From an uncultured Rubrobacteraceae bacterium (GTDB lineage Bacteria > Actinomycetota > Rubrobacteria > Rubrobacterales > Rubrobacteraceae), in NCBI GenBank assembly GCA_902805985.1, contig CADCUW010000613.1, positions 1 to 9,877 of the forward strand: a stretch of 9,877 nucleotides of DNA. The letters run 5' to 3'. The notes under the pieces are model-generated. The model was given only the letters and a program-made list of their open reading frames with translations. It ran no database searches and had not been told where the DNA came from. Position 1 is the stretch's first letter. Every line of letters starts with the position of its first letter. A program made the translations under genes and the position numbers. Positions 7,406-9,877 of the stretch are shown here, piece by piece.

Positions 7406-7444
7406 ACCCGGCCGAACGGCCGGGCGACGCGGGCCGGGTCTTTT
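7406..7444 (+). terminator. Terminator-like stem with T-tract upstream of the SnoaL-like gene, possible attenuator
   Basis: ACCCGGCC (7406-7413) pairs perfectly with GGCCGGGT (7432-7439), and CTTTT follows at 7440-7444, as in an intrinsic terminator. The same left arm can instead pair with CGGCCGGG (7417-7424), a perfect alternative stem that would free the terminator's right arm. No plus-strand gene ends upstream, so a leader attenuator or the end of a short RNA is more likely than a gene terminator. Inverted repeats are common in DNA this GC-rich, so caution is needed. Confidence 0.4.
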
Positions 7445-7475
7445 GGGAAGATAGACTCACATACGTGTCCGGATA

Positions 7476-7491
7476 GCAACGAAAGGGTTGC
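7476..7491 (+). promoter_or_regulatory. Hairpin presenting the ribosome site of the SnoaL-like gene
   Basis: GCAAC (7476-7480) and GTTGC (7487-7491) form a 5-pair stem whose 6-base loop GAAAGG is the only good ribosome-binding sequence for GTG 7494. This decides the start in favour of GTG 7494 over TTG 7488, which lies inside the stem. Confidence 0.45.
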
Positions 7492-7493
7492 GG

Positions 7494-8009
7494 GTGACGA
7501 GCGAGCAGAACAAGCGGGTGTACGCGCGCTACATAGAGTTGCTCAACGCGCAGGACTTCGCGGCCCTGCCCGAGGTAGTGGACCCCGAACGGTACCGGGA
7601 GATCTGCGTCGGTTTCACCCCGGGATGGGTCGATCTCCCCGAGGCCGTCACCTCGCTGGAGAAGGTGGTGGTCGGCATCCCCGACCTGAACGCCCGCATA
7701 GACGATATGGTCAGCGAGGACGACAGGGTCTACGCGAGGCTAACCGTGACGGGCACGAACTCGGGGCGCTTCTTCGGCGCGCCCCCGACGGGCCGCTCCT
7801 ACGAGGCGAGCATGTTCGACTACGCGAAGATCGAGGACGGCAGGATCGTCGAGCGCATCCAGCAGTCCGATACCCTCTCCCAACTCCGCCAGATGTACTC
7901 CGGCGCCGCCAGGAAGGCTGGGTTGGCGGCGGGCGCGGGTCTCCTGGGCGCCGTCCTCCTCGCCCTCGGGCGCCGGAGGGGGCGCGAGACGCCGACCAGG
8001 CGTAGGTGA
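7494..8009 (+). CDS. SnoaL-like (polyketide cyclase fold) protein with C-terminal membrane anchor
   Basis: The 171-residue product has a SnoaL/NTF2-like domain at residues 1-135: an N-terminal helix NKRVYARYIELLNAQDF, the segment VVVGIPDLNARIDDMVSEDD, the strand RLTVTGTNSGRFFGAPPTGR, and IEDGRIVERIQQSDTLSQL. This matches the general line of the 'ester cyclase' group (PDL...GTxxGxFxGxPPTG...DGxIVE). The usual Trp after IVE-x is not present. Unusually, residues 143-159 are a Gly/Ala/Leu-rich hydrophobic helix followed by an Arg-rich tail (seven Arg in the last twelve), so the domain is probably tethered to the membrane and faces the cytoplasm. The start is GTG with GAAAGG in a hairpin loop. The NUDIX gene follows 36 bases on. 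Function is unknown; the fold is also used by many non-cyclase proteins. Confidence 0.85.
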   Translation: MTSEQNKRVYARYIELLNAQDFAALPEVVDPERYREICVGFTPGWVDLPEAVTSLEKVVVGIPDLNARIDDMVSEDDRVYARLTVTGTNSGRFFGAPPTGRSYEASMFDYAKIEDGRIVERIQQSDTLSQLRQMYSGAARKAGLAAGAGLLGAVLLALGRRRGRETPTRRR

Positions 8010-8030
8010 CGTTCCCCGGCCGGGACGAGA

Positions 8031-8039
8031 TGCTAACCT
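8031..8039 (+). promoter_or_regulatory. Extended -10 for a probably leaderless NUDIX transcript
   Basis: TGCTAACCT fits the extended -10 form TGNTANNNT. It ends 6 bases before the ATG at 8046, so transcription would begin at or next to the start codon. The gene also lacks a clear ribosome site. No matching -35 is seen. Confidence 0.4.
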
Positions 8040-8045
8040 GGCCCC

Positions 8046-8672
8046 ATGGACGAGTTGATCGACGTGCGGGACGAATCAGGGGGGCGGACCGGCCAGGTCG
8101 TGTGGAAGAGCGAGGCGCACTGGCGCGGTCTGTGGCACCGGTGTTTTCACTGCTGGATCTTCGGCTCCGACTCCGGGGAGCCGTACTTGATCGTGCAGCG
8201 CCGCGCCGCGACGAAGGACACCTGGCCCGGCTACCTGGACGTCACGGCTGCCGGGCACCTGGCGGCGGGAGAGGAGCCTGTTGACGGCCTGCGGGAGGTC
8301 GAGGAGGAGTTGGGGCTGCGCGTAGATCCCGGCAGGCTCGTGCCGCTCGGGACGCGCCGCGTGGAGCAGGAGATACCAGGCGGCCTCGACCGCGAGTTTC
8401 ACGACGTCTTCCTCCTCCGCGACGACACCCCGCCGGGGAACCTCCGGCTCCAGAGGGAGGAGGTGGAGGCCGTGCTCCACATCGGGCTCGACGACGCGCG
8501 GGCGCTCGGGGCCGCGGGCTCCGCGCCGGCCCGGGAGTACCGTGATGGTGAGGTCTCGGAGGTCCGGGTCAGCGTCCCGGACTTTGTCCCGAACACGGAC
8601 GATTACCTCCGCCGGGTCGCGGTGGCGGCGCGCGCCGCGCTCGACGGCGGGCCAGTGGAGAGGATCTTCTAG
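8046..8672 (+). CDS. NUDIX hydrolase
   Basis: This 208-residue protein should cleave a nucleoside diphosphate linked to another group (X). The NUDIX box runs from Gly70 to Leu91 (GHLAAGE then LREVEEELGL), holding the Mg2+-binding Glu residues 84 and 86-88. The spacing between the first Glu and the Arg-Glu pair is six residues instead of the canonical seven, which may be a subfamily trait. The N-terminus (VDRxGxxTG-like DVRDESGGRTGQ, then AHWRGLWHRCFHCWIF) resembles NUDIX proteins related to isopentenyl-diphosphate isomerase (YfcD type), but the substrate is not known. ATG 8046 has no good ribosome site and is likely leaderless. The stop TAG (8670-8672) overlaps the stop of the opposite-strand gene by four bases. 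Confidence 0.92.
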   Translation: MDELIDVRDESGGRTGQVVWKSEAHWRGLWHRCFHCWIFGSDSGEPYLIVQRRAATKDTWPGYLDVTAAGHLAAGEEPVDGLREVEEELGLRVDPGRLVPLGTRRVEQEIPGGLDREFHDVFLLRDDTPPGNLRLQREEVEAVLHIGLDDARALGAAGSAPAREYRDGEVSEVRVSVPDFVPNTDDYLRRVAVAARAALDGGPVERIF

Positions 8673-9094
8673 TCCGACTCCCCGAGCTGCCGGACGGCGA
8701 GGTCAGCCTTCCATCCCGCGCTACGGAGGTCTCTCAGCGCGTTCTCCGAGTATGCGTCCCCCGGCTCGCCGATCCCGGCCTCCGCCAGCGCCGCGAGCGC
8801 GCGGGCGGCCCCCGCCGCGAGGTGCGTGGCCGCGGCGGCGGATGGCCTGCCCCGGTCCGGAAGGGCCGCGATGTTACAGACGGCGAGCGTCGCGAGGTCG
8901 GCGCAGGCGAGCGCCGCGTCTACCAGGGAACCGGACGTCCCGACGGCGGAGGACGACGTCAGCCCGCGTCCCAGGTCTCCCGCCAGGCCCCGCACGGTCT
9001 CCGGATGGAGGCCTTCCCCAGCCCCGCACGCCTCGACGAGAAGCTCCGCCGCGCGTACGCCCGCGGACGCGACGTCCATGTGTCCAGAGATCAT
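8669..9094 (-). CDS. Unrecognised 141-residue helical protein
   Basis: I do not recognise a family. From ATG 9094 the product is rich in Ala, Leu and Gly and probably all helical. It has a short N-terminal MISGHMDVASAGVRAAELLV, a central LVDAALACADLATLAVCNIA, and a second Ala-rich helix THLAAGAARALAALAEAGIG, ending RQLGESD. Cys occurs at three positions, with no clear metal motif and no signal peptide. Coding is supported by its compact, non-Arg/Pro-rich composition, unlike antisense frames here, and by the tail-to-tail fit with the NUDIX gene (overlap CTAG at 8669-8672). I chose ATG 9094 over GTG 9100 because a TAGAAT box lies 6 bases before it, as for a leaderless gene. Confidence 0.7.
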   Translation of the reverse strand: MISGHMDVASAGVRAAELLVEACGAGEGLHPETVRGLAGDLGRGLTSSSAVGTSGSLVDAALACADLATLAVCNIAALPDRGRPSAAAATHLAAGAARALAALAEAGIGEPGDAYSENALRDLRSAGWKADLAVRQLGESD

Positions 9095-9100
9095 CGCCAC

Positions 9101-9106
9101 ATTCTA
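9101..9106 (-). promoter_or_regulatory. -10 box for a probably leaderless minus-strand gene
   Basis: On the minus strand TAGAAT (9106-9101) differs from TATAAT at one base and stands exactly 6 bases before ATG 9094, the same distance as the -10 box of the facing NUDIX gene. The upstream DNA is GC-rich and shows no -35. Confidence 0.45.
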
Positions 9107-9142
9107 TCCCGGAGCGCGGCCCCCGCGCGGCGAAGCCGACGG

Positions 9143-9173
9143 CCGGCAGCGGCCGCGACCCTCGAGCTGCCGG
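9143..9173. other. 8-bp inverted repeat upstream of the unrecognised gene
   Basis: CCGGCAGC (9143-9150) and GCTGCCGG (9166-9173) are perfect inverted arms around 15 bases. No T-tract follows. It could be an operator or RNA hairpin; chance is also possible at this GC content. Confidence 0.3.
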
Positions 9174-9190
9174 ATCGGCACGGCGATATA

Positions 9191-9228
9191 AGGTTTTGGG
9201 GTTTTAGGTCCTAGGGTTTGAGGGGTTG
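9191..9228 (+). repeat. Array E of 7/8-base G-rich units, telomere-like
   Basis: Five units on the plus strand alternate seven and eight bases: AGGTTTT, GGGGTTTT, then AGGTCCT, AGGGTTTG and AGGGGTTG. Unlike the other arrays it does not follow a gene stop that I can support. It faces array C across about 66 bases. The 236-base gap 9095-9330 otherwise holds only the inverted repeat at 9143 and the -10 box at 9101. Confidence 0.65.
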
Positions 9229-9294
9229 CGGGTCGAGGACGCTGTACTCCCGGACCAACCGCGGCGGCGAGGTAGGGCTCCAGGCCGCGCACCG

Positions 9295-9330
9295 TACCCC
9301 TGATACCTAGAACCTCAAGGCCTGGAACCT
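9295..9330 (-). repeat. Array C (five AGG units) after the DUF1206 remnant stop
   Basis: On the minus strand, directly after the TAG at 9333-9331, come AGGTTCC, an eight-base AGGCCTTG, then AGGTTCT, AGGTATC and AGGGGTA. Its first unit is the same as in array D, and the 14 bases 9320-9333 (stop codon included) are identical to 9691-9704. Confidence 0.7.
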
Positions 9331-9593
9331 CTAGGCCTTCTCTATGCGCCGGTAGTGGGCGACGACGAACATGAAGAGGCCGAAAGCGACGAGGCCGGAG
9401 GCGACGAGGCCGAGCACAGGTACGGCCCGAGAGGTTGGGCTGCTAGGGCCGAGAGGGCGCCGCCGAGGCCGCGGGCCTCGTCCGGGTCGGACTGGAGCGT
9501 GGCCTGGGCGAGAAAGACGCTTATGACGATAGAGACGACGCCCCTGGCGGCGTGGCCGATGCGGCCGGCGCGCCTGGCCCCACCCCGCGCCAC
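9331..9593 (-). pseudogene. One-repeat DUF1206 membrane protein gene, frameshifted
   Basis: A possible start is GTG 9593, behind GGAGAGGGG. The first frame reads a DUF1206 repeat: RRAGRIGHAARGVVSIVISV, then DPDEARGLGGALSALAAQPL, up to about 9419. The matching end, LGLVASGLVAFGLFMFVVAH then YRRIEKA and TAG at 9331-9333, lies in another frame. A doubled CA on the plus strand (9415-9418) accounts for the shift: removing two bases gives one 86-residue reading frame with two membrane helices. Normal DUF1206 proteins have three such repeats, so this is a short copy, paralogous to the gene that follows on the right. The shift may be decay or a sequencing error. Confidence 0.65.
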
Positions 9594-9673
9594 CCAATCC
9601 CCTCTCCAAAACCGACCCACCGGGTGTTGCCCACCGGGCGCTGCCTGCCGCGCAACCGCCACGTTCTCCCGGG

Positions 9674-9701
9674 AGGGCCTCAAGCCTAGAGCCTGGAACC
9701 T
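9674..9701 (-). repeat. Array D (four AGGNNNN units) after the intact DUF1206 stop
   Basis: On the minus strand four exact heptamers (AGGTTCC, AGGCTCT, then AGGCTTG and AGGCCCT) follow immediately on the TAG at 9704-9702. They separate the intact DUF1206 gene from its one-repeat relative. Confidence 0.7.
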
Positions 9702-9877
9702 CTAAGAAGAATCTATGTAGCGGTAACGGGCGACGAGAAACATGAAGGCTCCGTAGAGCACGAGGCCGGCGGCCATGGCGCCGAGCATGTAGGAGCCCAG
9801 AGGCTGTTGCTGGAGGGTCTCGAGCGCCCCGCCCAGGCCGCGGGTCTCCTTTGGCTCCGACTGGTAGGCGGCCAGGA
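9702..9877 (-). CDS. DUF1206 membrane protein, C-terminal end (5' part outside window)
   Basis: The gene enters from the right edge on the minus strand and ends with TAG at 9704-9702. The 57 residues seen are the end of a DUF1206 repeat: LAAYQSEPKETRGLGGALET, then QQPLGSYMLGAMAAGLVLYG, and a last helix closing FLVARYRYIDSS. DUF1206 proteins are integral membrane proteins of unknown function made of three repeats of two helices; GLGGAL and the terminal Arg-Tyr-Arg are their usual marks. The remnant at 9331-9593 matches it along its length with scattered changes and a two-residue gap, so the copies are old paralogs and not a fresh duplication. Confidence 0.85.
   Translation of the reverse strand, partial: LAAYQSEPKETRGLGGALETLQQQPLGSYMLGAMAAGLVLYGAFMFLVARYRYIDSS

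Noticed and set aside
6198..7454. 418-codon plus-strand frame antisense to the dehydrogenase
   Set aside because: It is rich in Arg, His and Leu with no domain, and is a shadow of the dehydrogenase.
8683..9174. 12-base direct repeat CGAGCTGCCGGA at 8683-8694 and 9163-9174 flanking the unrecognised gene, as possible insertion-site duplication
   Set aside because: Several 12-base matches are expected by chance in 10 kb of GC-rich DNA, and no mobile gene lies between.
1..9877. tRNA, rRNA, CRISPR arrays, insertion sequences, phage or defence genes
   Set aside because: No tRNA-like T-loop or acceptor pairs, no direct-repeat/spacer pattern, no transposase or integrase motifs were seen.

Overview
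The window is high-GC, gene-dense bacterial DNA with frequent GTG and TTG starts. It carries a copA-csoR-copZ copper cassette, DUF1206 membrane proteins, a SnoaL-like protein and apparently leaderless genes with TANNNT -10 boxes. This suggests an actinobacterium, and a Rubrobacter-like lineage is my best guess from gene style alone; nothing here proves the genus.

Layout. From the left edge to 541 (+) lies the end of an ABC exporter subunit (nucleotide-binding domain). It is followed at 554-625 by a possible 23-residue membrane peptide and at 662-1444 by a SAM-dependent methyltransferase whose C-terminus appears frameshifted. A promoter with a CsoR-like operator (1419-1457) then drives the copper block: copA (Cu(I)-exporting P1B ATPase), csoR (copper-sensing repressor) and copZ (copper chaperone), ending at 4762. 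Excess Cu(I) should release CsoR, CopZ should carry the ion, and CopA should export it.

From 4796 to 7304 two genes lie on the minus strand: a CNNM/CorC-type membrane protein with CBS domains, probably starting at a CTG, and a D-2-hydroxyacid dehydrogenase. A 190-bp structured spacer separates the dehydrogenase from two plus-strand genes: a SnoaL-like protein with a C-terminal membrane anchor, and a NUDIX hydrolase. The NUDIX gene converges, with a 4-bp overlap, on an unrecognised 141-residue minus-strand gene. The right end (9331-9877, minus) holds a frameshifted one-repeat DUF1206 remnant and the end of an intact DUF1206 gene.

The most unusual structure is a family of short heptamer arrays, AGGNNNN repeated two to five times with occasional octamers. 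Five occur in this window. Four of them start at, or directly after, the TAG stop codon of a gene (csoR, the corC-like gene, the DUF1206 remnant and the intact DUF1206 gene), with the G-rich strand reading in the direction of that gene. Two of them face each other across copZ and share a perfect 12-base inverted match. I do not recognise this as a named repeat family. Function calls rest on motif recognition by eye; no database search was made.
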